A stretch of DNA of 64,000 bases from Citreicoccus inhibens (GTDB lineage: Bacteria > Myxococcota > Myxococcia > Myxococcales > Myxococcaceae), in assembly GCF_019039035.1 (NCBI RefSeq), contig NZ_JAHNZT010000011.1, positions 171,048 to 235,047 of the forward strand, in the 5' to 3' direction. Below the pieces are notes generated by a model. The model did no database searches. It was not told the DNA's origin and saw only the letters and a program-made list of their open reading frames with translations. The translations under genes and the position numbers were made by a program. Below are positions 26,367 to 34,857 of this stretch, one piece after another. Position 1 is the stretch's first letter, and each line of letters starts with the position of its first letter.

Positions 26367-27710
26367 ATGAAAGCCAGAACAGAGTTCCTCTTCTACGTCT
26401 CGGTGGGCGTCGGAATGGCCCTGGCCACCAGCAGCTTCACGGTGGTGTCGGGGCTGTTCCAAATCCTCACCAGCCCGTGGGTGTTGCAGCTCGCGGTGCT
26501 GCTGGCCGGGGTGTTCTGCGCGGTCATCGCGCTGTCCATCGCGGAGCTGGCCAGCATGTTCCCCTCGGCGCCTGGGGTCCGCACGTATCTCAAGGCGGCG
26601 TTCGGGCCCCGCTTCTCGCTGGTGCTCGTCTATCTGTACCTCATCTTCACCGTGCTGATGGCGGGCGTGGAGGGGTACATGTTCGCGCTCGTGTTCAAGG
26701 CGGCCTTTCCCAGCGTCCCGCCCACGCTCACGGCGCTGGTGTTGATGGGTGGGGTCATCGCCATCAACGGGGTGGGCCTGGAGCTGCCGAGAGATCTCCA
26801 GATGGCGACCACGTACGCGAGCGTGCTGTTGCTGCTCGGCGCGTCCGCGTATGGCTTCATCGTGGCGCCCGCGCCCCTGGGGACGGTGGTGACGCTATCG
26901 GAGGGCGTCAGCCAGCTCCCGCAGCTTCCCGCGGCGGTGGGCATGGCCATCTTCCTGTACATGGGCTTTGAGTGGGCCGCCCCCGTGGGGATCAAACCCA
27001 AGGCCTACGAGCGGAAGATCCCCATCTCCCTGCCGGTGTGCGTGGCGGTGCTGTCCGCCATCTACATCCTGTTCGTGCTGGCCCTGCCGCTGCACGTGGA
27101 CCGGGCCACGGTGGCCGGCAGCTCCGTGCCGCATGTCCTGTACTTCGAGGCGATGTTCGGACGGGCGGGGACCTACGTGGCGTTGGTTCTCTCCTTCGGG
27201 GCGGTGGTCTCCACGTTCAACGCCGGCATCATGGGAGGCTCGCGGCTCGTCTTCATGCTCGCGCGTGAAGGACTGCTGCCCGCGTGGTGCGGGGCGACCT
27301 CGGCGAAGACGGGCGCACCCATCGGCGGCGTGCTGTCACTGGGGGGCGTGGCGTGCGTGTCCGCGCTCGTGGTGTCCCATTACGAGCTGCAACTCGTCCT
27401 GGCCCTCATCAGCGCGACCATCATGTGCGTCATCTACGCGGCGTTCATGGCGGCGGCCCTGTCCTTGCGCAAGTCGAGACCTCAGGCCCGGCGCAGCTAC
27501 CGCACCCCCGTCTTCCCGTGGCTGCAATGGGCGGTGGCGCTCGTGCTGCCGTGTCTGGGGTTGGGGACCTTGTTCTCCGTTCCCGAGCAGGGCTTGCGCC
27601 CCGTGTTCTGGATGCTGGGCTGTCTGGTGACGGCGCTGGTCTCGACCGAGTGGTCGCTGCGGTTCGTGGCGGTGAAGGAGCAGCGCGGCTCCTCGGCGCT
27701 CGCGCCGTAG
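26367..27710 (+). CDS. APC-superfamily amino acid/amine permease
   Basis: A 447-aa integral membrane transporter of the amino acid–polyamine–organocation type. About 12 hydrophobic segments are visible, the first beginning at aa ~8 (FYVSVGVGMALATSSF), with the broken helix-1 Gly/Ser-rich pattern of APC proteins and a conserved FEWAAPVGI-type helix (about aa 195–205). Start ATG with GGGGGGCGG just upstream. It lies after the SCP2-like gene and converges on the aminotransferase–reductase gene, 9 nt between stops. Since the neighbouring operon appears to make an amine or aminoketone, this permease may take up the amino-acid precursor or export the product; the substrate is not evident. Confidence 0.87.
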   Translation: MKARTEFLFYVSVGVGMALATSSFTVVSGLFQILTSPWVLQLAVLLAGVFCAVIALSIAELASMFPSAPGVRTYLKAAFGPRFSLVLVYLYLIFTVLMAGVEGYMFALVFKAAFPSVPPTLTALVLMGGVIAINGVGLELPRDLQMATTYASVLLLLGASAYGFIVAPAPLGTVVTLSEGVSQLPQLPAAVGMAIFLYMGFEWAAPVGIKPKAYERKIPISLPVCVAVLSAIYILFVLALPLHVDRATVAGSSVPHVLYFEAMFGRAGTYVALVLSFGAVVSTFNAGIMGGSRLVFMLAREGLLPAWCGATSAKTGAPIGGVLSLGGVACVSALVVSHYELQLVLALISATIMCVIYAAFMAAALSLRKSRPQARRSYRTPVFPWLQWAVALVLPCLGLGTLFSVPEQGLRPVFWMLGCLVTALVSTEWSLRFVAVKEQRGSSALAP

Positions 27711-27719
27711 CGTCTGGCT

Positions 27720-30614
27720 TCAGGCGGGCTTCAAGTCGAACTGGAAGCCATGCAGCCGGGCCAGCTCTCCCAGGTGGCGGATGTTCTCCGCCACCAACGT
27801 GCCCTGGGAGCCGTACTCGCGCTGTCCGCTGAAGCCCAGGAGCAGGGTCTCCGCCAGACAGCCGAAGACCTCTCCAGGGCCCAGTCGCGCGCCGGGGATG
27901 CGCAGGTCCTCTCCGTGCGGTGTGCGCACCAGGCCGCCGCGCAGCACGAGGGCCTGCGGGCGCTGCTGCTTCACCGAGGCGTCGACGTCCTGGGGAACCG
28001 CGATGTCGCAGAGGACGGCCGGCGCGTCCGTGACGTGCGCGGGGAGGATGACGGGCCGCGCGGCGTTGGTCGCGGAGACGATGAGCTGGCAGCCCCGGAG
28101 CAGGGTGTCCTGCTCGGTGGCGATGCGGATGGGGGCCCGCTCACCGAGTTCCTCCAAGAGCCCTCGGCGGAGGACTTCGCCCACGTTGACCGGCAGCGCG
28201 TGCGGGTTCGCGAGGAGAGAGCGGCCCAGCAGGGACGTGGACACCGTGGCGGCGAGCCCCGTGGCGGGGCCTCCGCGCAGGAGCCGACGCAGCTCCGAGG
28301 CGTAGATGGCGGCGGCCACTGGCTCCAGGTAGCGCTGCGCACCCGGTCGGCCGAAGAGGATGAGCTCGCCCACGCTCTCCGCGGCGATCTCGCCCATGGC
28401 GGCGCCGATGTTTCCGGTGGCGCCCACGATGCCCAGCCGCGCGCGCTCGATGGGGATGTGTTGTTGGCGCGCCGCGCGAAACAGCGCGTCCAGCGCCGCG
28501 GCCACCGTGAGGCTGTTTCCGCTGGTGAGGACCAGCTCGTCCTCGACGAGCGCTCGGCAGTTGTCCGTCACGATGGAGGTGTGGCCCCCGAAGCCCACCA
28601 CGACGCAGCCCTCGCGGCGTGCCAGCTCGACGCCTCGACGGACCGACTCCAGGGCCCAAGCCTCACCCGCGCGCAGGGCCTCCATGGCCTGCGCGGAGGT
28701 GAAGGGGATCCCGATGACCGTGAGGTCCACCGCGCGCCCTTGCGCGGACTGCACCTGGGCGCGGCTGACCACGAAGGGCTCGATGAGGCCCTTCATGCGC
28801 GAGAGGAACCGCGCGCAGCCCTCATCGCTCGCGTGCGCGAGGCGGGGCTCCCAGGCGCGCAGGTCCGTGGGCTCGGAGAAGTGGATGAGGAAGGCCACCC
28901 GGGTCGGCTTGCGCGTGCGCCGTGGATCCACCGGCGGAGGGGAGGTTGGCAGGGGGGGCTCGGCGCGAGGTGACTCCGGAGCGGGCTCGGCGCCCGCGTC
29001 GAGCAGATGCCCCGTGAGGCGCCCCACGTCACCGTCGCGCAGCAGGACGAGCACCTGTTCGAGCGCGCGGAGGAATCGCTCCAATGACGCGGGCGCGATG
29101 TACGCGGAGGGCTCCAACCGGATGGTGCCGTGCGCGGCGAGCGTGGGGGCGACGCGGATGCCGTGCTGGCGCAGGAGGTAGCCCGAGATGACGTAGCCCA
29201 GGAGTCCTTGCTCGGAGAGCACGCGCAGCAGGGCGGACGGTGACTCCCTGGGCGGGGCCAATTCCAGGCCGATCATCAGGCCCACGCCGCGCACGTCGCG
29301 GAGCTGTTGGGGGAAGCGGGCCTGCAACGCGCGCAGGGACTCGAGGAAGCCCTGGCCCGTCTCGCGGCAGCGGCGCAGGAGGGCCCCGTCGTCGCGGGCC
29401 AGCACGTCCAGGGTCTTCAGCGCGAGCGTGCTCGCGTAGTCGTCGTCCGCGAAGGTGGAGGAGTGCAGGTAGCCGAACTCGGGGATGTAGCGAGACTCCT
29501 CCACCAACAGCGCGGAGATCTTCGCGAGCCCGCCGCCCAGCGCCTTCGAGAAGAGGTAGTAGTCGCCAGCGACACCCGAGGGCTCGGAGCCCAGGAACGT
29601 GCCGGTGCGCCCCAGGCCGCACTGAATCTCATCCAAGACGAGGGGGAAGCCGCCCGCGTCCGCCATGGCGCGCAGGGCCGTGAGGAACTCCGACGTCATG
29701 ACGCGGATGCCGCCTTCGCCTTGCACGGCCTCAACGAAGCAGGCGCAGACGTTGACGAGCTGGGCCTCCAGCACGCGCACCTCGCCCTCGCACGTCACCT
29801 CCAGCTCCAGGTACTCCACGCGGGCACGCTCGGCCTCTTGAGCGGGGCGTTGCGTGTCGCCGGGCGGGAGGAAGACGACGGGGGAGATGTCGCTGGGGCT
29901 CCAGGGGACGCGGAACTCGGGGTTGTGCGTGAGGCTCAGGGCGCCGAGCGTCTTGCCGTGGAACCCGCCCTCCACCGCGAGCACGCGAGGCGCGGCGGAC
30001 AACGCCTGGGCCGCGCGTTGGAGCAGCGCTGCTTCCAGGTCGTCCAGCGTGGCGAGCGGGCGCTCTCCCAGCTTGCGCGAGGCCTGGGTGAAGACCTCCT
30101 CGCCGAGTCGAGCGTCTCCCGCGCGCAGCCGCAGCCGCAGCCGGCGGAACTGCTCGCGCAGCCGCTCCACGATGCTGGCCTTGCGCTGTAGCAGCTCCAG
30201 GCTCGCGTGCTTGAGCGCTGCCTCCACCACCTCGGTGCCGGTGCTGGCGAAGGTGGCGACATATGTGCGCCCCGTCACGCGGCCCACGCGCTCCGACAGG
30301 GTCGCGGCGAGTCTCGCGGCTCGGGGCCGCAGGCTGGCTTGCGCGCTGAACGGACGCTGCTCGCGCAGGAGCTGGTGCGCGGCGTCGAGCAGCTCTGGGT
30401 GGTTGTGCCCCAGCAGCGACGTGCCGTAGCCCCCGAGCAGATCGAGGATCCCGACCTCGCGCCCGCTCTCATCCAGGGCGTAGAGGAAGTCCCCCTCGGC
30501 GCGATGAAACGCGAGGTCGAGCCCGGCGGCGGCGAGCAGCCGGTGGAGGTAGGGCTTGAAGTGCCGCGACGCGTCCGGCCACGCGAGATCGTCTGGGTGC
30601 ATGGGGCCCGTCAC
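27720..30614 (-). CDS. Bifunctional class-III aminotransferase / acyl-ACP-reductase-like fusion
   Basis: A 964-aa two-domain protein. Residues ~15–530 are a class-III PLP aminotransferase with GGFHGKT, LVLDEIQCGLGRTG and the PLP Lys in LFSKALGGG (Lys357), plus a charged helical insertion at ~140–205. A Pro-rich linker (about 540–572) follows. Residues ~573–964 resemble cyanobacterial acyl-ACP reductase (AAR): GFGGHTSI (675–682), NAD(P) motif VGATGNIGAA (730–739) and GEVFGCLAETLLLGF (914–928), whose Cys919 aligns with the AAR thioester nucleophile. Predicted: acyl-ACP to fatty aldehyde to fatty amine in one polypeptide, as in tambjamine- and prodiginine-type amine pathways. The GTG start overlaps the ACP stop (GTGA); an ATG four codons in is an alternative. 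Confidence 0.87.
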   Translation of the reverse strand: MTGPMHPDDLAWPDASRHFKPYLHRLLAAAGLDLAFHRAEGDFLYALDESGREVGILDLLGGYGTSLLGHNHPELLDAAHQLLREQRPFSAQASLRPRAARLAATLSERVGRVTGRTYVATFASTGTEVVEAALKHASLELLQRKASIVERLREQFRRLRLRLRAGDARLGEEVFTQASRKLGERPLATLDDLEAALLQRAAQALSAAPRVLAVEGGFHGKTLGALSLTHNPEFRVPWSPSDISPVVFLPPGDTQRPAQEAERARVEYLELEVTCEGEVRVLEAQLVNVCACFVEAVQGEGGIRVMTSEFLTALRAMADAGGFPLVLDEIQCGLGRTGTFLGSEPSGVAGDYYLFSKALGGGLAKISALLVEESRYIPEFGYLHSSTFADDDYASTLALKTLDVLARDDGALLRRCRETGQGFLESLRALQARFPQQLRDVRGVGLMIGLELAPPRESPSALLRVLSEQGLLGYVISGYLLRQHGIRVAPTLAAHGTIRLEPSAYIAPASLERFLRALEQVLVLLRDGDVGRLTGHLLDAGAEPAPESPRAEPPLPTSPPPVDPRRTRKPTRVAFLIHFSEPTDLRAWEPRLAHASDEGCARFLSRMKGLIEPFVVSRAQVQSAQGRAVDLTVIGIPFTSAQAMEALRAGEAWALESVRRGVELARREGCVVVGFGGHTSIVTDNCRALVEDELVLTSGNSLTVAAALDALFRAARQQHIPIERARLGIVGATGNIGAAMGEIAAESVGELILFGRPGAQRYLEPVAAAIYASELRRLLRGGPATGLAATVSTSLLGRSLLANPHALPVNVGEVLRRGLLEELGERAPIRIATEQDTLLRGCQLIVSATNAARPVILPAHVTDAPAVLCDIAVPQDVDASVKQQRPQALVLRGGLVRTPHGEDLRIPGARLGPGEVFGCLAETLLLGFSGQREYGSQGTLVAENIRHLGELARLHGFQFDLKPA

Positions 30615-30883
30615 CGGGTGGCGGCTGCTTCCACGGGTGCGTTGCGCGCGATGACGCGGTCGATGTGCTCGGCCAGGTCTCGCACGGAGGCAATGGAGCC
30701 CATCTCCTCGACGCGAAGCTGGACCTCGAACTCCGACTCGATGGTCGCCATCAAGTCCATGATGCGAATCGAGTCGAGGCCATAGCCGCGCAGCATTCCC
30801 TCGCCGCGGATGGACTGGGCATCCACCGCGCAGAGATCGGCGATCATCTGCTTCAGCCGCTGGAGCGTCCGTTCCGCATGCAA
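30611..30883 (-). CDS. Stand-alone acyl carrier protein
   Basis: A 90-aa ACP. The attachment motif is GYGLDSIRIMDLMA (Ser38), helix I LQRLKQMIADLCAV, helix III VRDLAEHIDRVI. The start is TTG 30883 because GGAGGG lies 8 nt upstream and the helix begins there; a longer in-frame reading runs inside the SDR gene and is rejected. It overlaps the fusion gene start and sits 20 nt after the SDR stop. The DSI attachment motif with Ile after Ser is typical of aryl or dedicated carrier proteins. It is the probable shared acyl donor for the CqsA-like synthase and/or the reductase domain. Confidence 0.82.
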   Translation of the reverse strand: MHAERTLQRLKQMIADLCAVDAQSIRGEGMLRGYGLDSIRIMDLMATIESEFEVQLRVEEMGSIASVRDLAEHIDRVIARNAPVEAAATR

Positions 30884-30903
30884 GCCGATACCCTCCCAGG
30901 CCG

Positions 30904-31719
30904 TCAGAGGCCGTAGAACGACATCAACGCCTTCTCGAACATGCCCGAGGGCAGGATGGCCTTGGCCGCCACGGACGAGGTCTGGGACAGCCGCCCCACG
31001 CGGTATCGCACGCGGAAGGAGCGACCCATCACGAGTCGCAGCACCTGCTGGGCCACGGCGTCCGGAGGGATTCCCGCCTGCTCCTCGCGCTCGATGACCT
31101 TCAAGGCCCCTTCGAAGTGCTCCTGATACGTTGAGCCTGGCCCGGTGGCCTGGGCGCGCACGCGATTCTGGGTGATGCGCGTCTGGATGTCTCCGGGCTG
31201 GATGAGGACGGCGTGGATGCCGAAGGGCCGGACCTCCTGGCGCAGGGCCTCGGTGAAGCCCTCCAACGCGAACTTGCTGGCGCTGTACAGCCCTTGGAAG
31301 GGCAGGCCAATCGCTCCGCCCAGGGAGCTGATGTTCACGATGAGCCCGCCCTGGAGCAGTCTCATGGTGGGCAGGACGGCCTTGCACACGCGCATGACGC
31401 CGAAGAAGTTCGTCTCGAATTGCAGACGGGCCTCGTCGAGCGATGTGTCCTCGATGGAGCCCGCGAGTCCGTAGCCCGCGTTGTTCACCACGACATCGAT
31501 GCGGCCCTCGCGCGAGAGCACCTCGCCCACCGCCTGCGTCACCGAGTCATCCCGCGTGACGTCCAGGGTGAGCAGGGTGCAGCCCTCCGGCGCCGACACC
31601 GCCTGCCGAGCGGTGCCGTAGACCTTCAGGCCGTGCGAGGCGAGGAGGGTGGCGCACGCGTGGCCAATGCCGGAGGACGCGCCGGTGATGAGCGCGACCC
31701 GAGGTGCCGGGGCCGTCAT
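30904..31719 (-). CDS. Short-chain dehydrogenase/reductase in the CqsA-like operon
   Basis: A 271-aa classical SDR: TGASSGIG (about aa 12–19), NNAGYG (about 82–87), Ser in VNISSLGG and Tyr-xxx-Lys in YSASK (about aa 148–152). The layout (membrane-tolerant C terminus ALMSFYGL, substrate loop after PGDIQT) is similar to reductases of long-chain ketones such as 3-ketodihydrosphingosine reductase and 17-beta-HSD types. The ATG overlaps the stop of the CqsA-like gene (ATGA), so coupled translation is expected. Inferred reaction: reduction of the amino- or hydroxyketone made by the upstream enzyme. Confidence 0.88.
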   Translation of the reverse strand: MTAPAPRVALITGASSGIGHACATLLASHGLKVYGTARQAVSAPEGCTLLTLDVTRDDSVTQAVGEVLSREGRIDVVVNNAGYGLAGSIEDTSLDEARLQFETNFFGVMRVCKAVLPTMRLLQGGLIVNISSLGGAIGLPFQGLYSASKFALEGFTEALRQEVRPFGIHAVLIQPGDIQTRITQNRVRAQATGPGSTYQEHFEGALKVIEREEQAGIPPDAVAQQVLRLVMGRSFRVRYRVGRLSQTSSVAAKAILPSGMFEKALMSFYGL

Positions 31720-32903
31720 GGTCGCAGCTCCGCCGGGCGCATCTTCCTCAGGCCCGCGAGGGTGCAGTCGGCGATGTAATCGATGTCGTCGGCCTTCAGC
31801 TCCGAGTAGACGGAGAAGCGCAACATGCTGATGCCTCGCGGGATGGCGGGGTAGACGAACACGGAGGAGAGGATGCGCCGCTCGCGAAGCTCGCCGTAGA
31901 GCTGGCAGGCCTGTTCGTCCTTGAAGAAGAGGGAGACGATCTGACTGCGCGACGCGCGCGTGTCCACGCCCGCGGCCTCCAGCGTGCGAATGAAGCGGGC
32001 CGCCATCTCCAGGCAGTGAGCGGCGCGCTCTGGCTCACGCATGAGCACCTCCAGCGCCGCGGCATGGCCGGCCGCGAGGATGGCCGAGGTGGAGGAGCTG
32101 AACAGCACGGGCCGCATGTGTGAGCGCAGGCTGCGCAGCATGTCCGCGCTGCCCGCGACGAGCCCGCCATGACCGCCCAGCGCCTTGCTCAGGCTCACCG
32201 TGCGGAAATGCACCCGGTGCGCCAGCCCGAGCTTCACCGCCAACCCGCCGCCCTTGGCGCCGAACATGCCAAAGGAGTGCGCCTCGTCCAGCACGAGGAT
32301 GCAGTCGTGCCGCTCGCAGATGTCGATATAGCGCGGCAGGTCCGGGAGGCTGCCGTCCGTGCTGTAGAGGGCGTCGATGCAGACGACGCCGGGGCCGTGA
32401 ATCTTGACGCGCTTCTCCAGGTGCTCCCAGTCGTTGTGCCGGACGATGACCTTCTTCGCCTGCGAGAACCGGATGCCGTCCACCATGGAGGCATGGGCCT
32501 CCACGTCGATGTAGACGGGCGTCTCTTCTGCGCAGATGGCCTCCAGGAGCCCCGCGTTGGCGGTCCAGCCCGCGGTGGTCAGGATGATGTCGTTGGCCTG
32601 GAGCGAGTCCTTGAGCAGCGCGACGAAGCGATCATGCTCGGAGGAGACGCCGCCGAAGACAGAGGAGGAGAATGACTCGATGCGCGGGCGGAGGTTGGCC
32701 TCGGCGCGCGCGTGCACGACCTCCGGATGATTGGAGAGCCGCAGGTAGTCATTCTGATGCAACGAGTAGAAGCCGCGGATGTCCGCCGGCTGGTCGAAGG
32801 GGAACGGGCGGAGGTTGTCGATGAAGTCCCGCTGCAGTCGGACGCGATCCGCGATCCATGCTGGATACGTGGGTTGCCCATACACCGCTGCGCTGCTGCT
32901 CAT
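31716..32903 (-). CDS. CqsA-like alpha-oxoamine synthase (PLP-dependent acyl–amino acid condensing enzyme)
   Basis: A 395-aa fold-type I PLP enzyme of the alpha-oxoamine synthase family. By recalled comparison it is closest to Vibrio CqsA, the CAI-1 autoinducer synthase, more than to serine palmitoyltransferase. Shared elements: LHQNDYLRLSNHP (48–60), LTTAGWTANAGLLEAIC (108–124), YIDVEAHASM, HGPGVVCIDALYSTDGSL (169–186), DEAHSFG (206–212), PLP Lys in VSLSKALGG (Lys240) and the C-terminal LSSVFVYPAIPRG. The family condenses an acyl-CoA or acyl-ACP with an amino acid (SAM in CqsA, Ser in SPT) to give an aminoketone. Start ATG 32903 with GAGGGG 9 nt upstream; an ATG 17 codons earlier lacks this. 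First gene of the four-gene operon. No CqsS-like receptor is adjacent. Confidence 0.85.
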   Translation of the reverse strand: MSSSAAVYGQPTYPAWIADRVRLQRDFIDNLRPFPFDQPADIRGFYSLHQNDYLRLSNHPEVVHARAEANLRPRIESFSSSVFGGVSSEHDRFVALLKDSLQANDIILTTAGWTANAGLLEAICAEETPVYIDVEAHASMVDGIRFSQAKKVIVRHNDWEHLEKRVKIHGPGVVCIDALYSTDGSLPDLPRYIDICERHDCILVLDEAHSFGMFGAKGGGLAVKLGLAHRVHFRTVSLSKALGGHGGLVAGSADMLRSLRSHMRPVLFSSSTSAILAAGHAAALEVLMREPERAAHCLEMAARFIRTLEAAGVDTRASRSQIVSLFFKDEQACQLYGELRERRILSSVFVYPAIPRGISMLRFSVYSELKADDIDYIADCTLAGLRKMRPAELRP

Positions 32904-33107
32904 ATCAGGGAGCCCCTCGGCGTCGTTCACCGCAGAATGCCCTGCATCCCCCACGAGCCGACCTCATCCAGGTCGGACCATCCGTCTGCCCTTGAGGCCA
33001 CGCTCATGGTGGGGGTTCGTGTACATGAGCGCGCAGGCGTGATGCAAGGTGTTGGCCTGTGCTTGTGAGTCTTTTGGGTGGATCTGGGAGGTGTTGAACA
33101 CGGCGTC
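32904..33107. promoter_or_regulatory. Promoter region of the CqsA-like operon
   Basis: About 200 nt between the CqsA-like start and the stop of the CPBP gene upstream on the same strand. It is AT-richer than both genes. It must contain the operon promoter, since the CPBP gene is 200 nt away. No operator palindrome was obvious by eye. Confidence 0.4.
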
Positions 33108-33893
33108 TCATGACGGCGGAAGGCGCGTGCTCGATAACGGCGGGTTGCCCCCGAGGGCGATTGACCGTCGAGCACCGCGGCGCATCGCGAGCAATGCGAA
33201 GCCTTCCGATGAGCAGGCAATGAGGACATGGATGAGGAACGGGCTCACGATGGAGTCCGTGAAGAGCGCCGCGGCCCCGAAGTAATACCCAAGCAGGAAG
33301 GTGGAGACCGTCTCCTGGGGACTCTTGGGGACATGCGCATACGCGTACAGCGCGGTGGTGATGGCGATGGCGGGCCAGCTCCCGAATGCGCGTGCGAGCG
33401 GGAAGAGCATGAGACCTCGGAAGAGCAACTCATAGCCCGCCAGATAGAGCATCCAGCCCAGGAGGTTGAGGGCGTGGAGCTGAACAGGCCAGGGCGGTGA
33501 CACCTTGATTTCAGGGTACAGCGCGAAGGCGGCGGGCCAGACGCGGTAGCCGAGGTACTCGGCCGAGAGCGCCGCGGCGATGCCTCCGGCGGTGAAGAGG
33601 AGACTCCAGCCCGGACGCGTGAGGGTGAGTCCGAAGTCGTGCTCGTTGCCGGGGAGCAGCGCGCGCACGAGCAACAAGGGGACCAGCCCCAGGAGGACTC
33701 CGCTCACGAGCCGGGACAGGAAGACGCTCCCCCCCGCGAGCTTCTCGCCTGCCCAGCCGATGCGCGTCAGCAGCGCGCGGAAGACGGAGATGCTGGTGGC
33801 GAAGTAGCTGAGGGGGAAGGCGAGGGTGCCCATCACCAGGACGATGAGGGGCGTGCGGTACTCGGGACGCCAGGACAGCGGTCCGACATCCAT
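33108..33893 (-). CDS. CPBP-family intramembrane protein (CAAX protease/bacteriocin-immunity type)
   Basis: A 261-aa polytopic protein with about seven hydrophobic segments. CPBP (Abi) signatures are present: the YELLFRGLMLFPLAR segment carries Glu and Arg of motif 1 (only one of the usual two Glu), YAYAHVPKSPQE carries motif 2 His, and SPFLIHVLIA carries the last His. In the family these residues form a membrane metalloprotease centre. The single Glu makes catalysis less certain. Start ATG 33893 with GGGGGTGG upstream; a longer reading begins in poorly conserved sequence. Its target is unknown. Confidence 0.78.
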   Translation of the reverse strand: MDVGPLSWRPEYRTPLIVLVMGTLAFPLSYFATSISVFRALLTRIGWAGEKLAGGSVFLSRLVSGVLLGLVPLLLVRALLPGNEHDFGLTLTRPGWSLLFTAGGIAAALSAEYLGYRVWPAAFALYPEIKVSPPWPVQLHALNLLGWMLYLAGYELLFRGLMLFPLARAFGSWPAIAITTALYAYAHVPKSPQETVSTFLLGYYFGAAALFTDSIVSPFLIHVLIACSSEGFALLAMRRGARRSIALGGNPPLSSTRLPPS

Positions 33894-34025
33894 GCGCCAC
33901 CCCCGCGGGCGCCGTGAAAGACATTCACGCGGGGCGCCAGCCCTTGCCGGCCGGAACGCTGGCAAGGGCTGTCAATGAGTGTCAAGCGAAACGCCAGACA
34001 TCGCACCAGAGGGTGAGCTGGGTGT

Positions 34026-34805
34026 TCACCCCAGGGCGCTCTTCTTCCCTGTCTCCCCGAGGCTCGGGGTGGGACGGCGATGCTTGTCATAGAGCGCGTC
34101 GCGCCAGGCCAGCAGGTCTGGGTATGCCTGGGCGAGCGCTTCGTGATTCCAGGCCTCGCGCGTTCCAGGCTTCAGCTCCAGGTGCCGGGACGCCACGGGG
34201 CGCACGAACTGGAGCATCACGGAGGCCGTGACGTCCGCGTAGGTGAAGCGATCCGCGAGGTACGGCCGACCACCGAGCGCGGCGCGAAGCTCATCGAAGG
34301 CCGGGACGGCGGCCTGCTGGACGACTGCTTCCCCCTCCGCGGGGACCTGGTGCTTGCGCGCGATGAAGCTCACGCCCATGTGGGCCATGGGGGCGAACGC
34401 CGGCCGCATCCAGTTGGGGACGAAGCCGGGCAAGGCCTCCGCCTGGGCCCGCTTGTTCTTGGCGATGCGCGTGAGGATGTAGGCGCGGCCCGTGGCGAGG
34501 ACGCGATCGCTGATGCCCTCCCAGTGCTCGATGGTGGCGGCGGCGCTGGCGGGGAACAGCGGCTCGGTGCCAGGGCTCAGCGCCTCCGCGCGCCGAGCGA
34601 TGGCGATGGAGCCGGTGGTGGAGCGCTCCGCGTCCAGGAAGAGCGGGACGGTGGGGCGCTGACCGGGCTGCGTGTGTCGTCGCAGCCAGAACTCACCCAG
34701 CATGGGCGAGTGCTCTCGGTACGTGTAGTCGAGCCGGTGATGATCCAGGGCCCAGCGAGCCTTTTCGGTCCAGGGCGAGTAGTGAAGTCCCGCGAGCGTG
34801 CGCAT
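34026..34805 (-). CDS. Glutathione S-transferase-like protein
   Basis: A 259-aa protein with an N-terminal thioredoxin-like segment (HYSPWTEKARWALDHHRLDY, about aa 8–27), GST-type RPTVPLFLDAE (cis-Pro position, about 49–59) and a following TGSIAIARRAE, where GSTs have the glutathione-gamma-Glu E/D-S motif (here TGS, altered). The C-terminal helical domain has GRPYLADRFTYADVTASVMLQF (about 195–216), the classic GST N-capping region with Asp. The missing acidic residue in the glutathione-binding motif makes true GST activity uncertain. It sits between the mxcL remnant and the CPBP gene on the same strand and has no obvious link to either. Confidence 0.75.
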   Translation of the reverse strand: MRTLAGLHYSPWTEKARWALDHHRLDYTYREHSPMLGEFWLRRHTQPGQRPTVPLFLDAERSTTGSIAIARRAEALSPGTEPLFPASAAATIEHWEGISDRVLATGRAYILTRIAKNKRAQAEALPGFVPNWMRPAFAPMAHMGVSFIARKHQVPAEGEAVVQQAAVPAFDELRAALGGRPYLADRFTYADVTASVMLQFVRPVASRHLELKPGTREAWNHEALAQAYPDLLAWRDALYDKHRRPTPSLGETGKKSALG

Positions 34806-34857
34806 AGGAATGAGGAACCTATGTCAGCGGGTTCACCGAGGGTAGCGGTTCGGCCGG

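Noticed and set aside
30611..31387. Longer version of the stand-alone ACP reaching back into the SDR gene
   Set aside because: The extra ~170 N-terminal residues are an out-of-frame reading of the SDR. The TTG at 30883 with GGAGGG spacing gives a normal-sized ACP.
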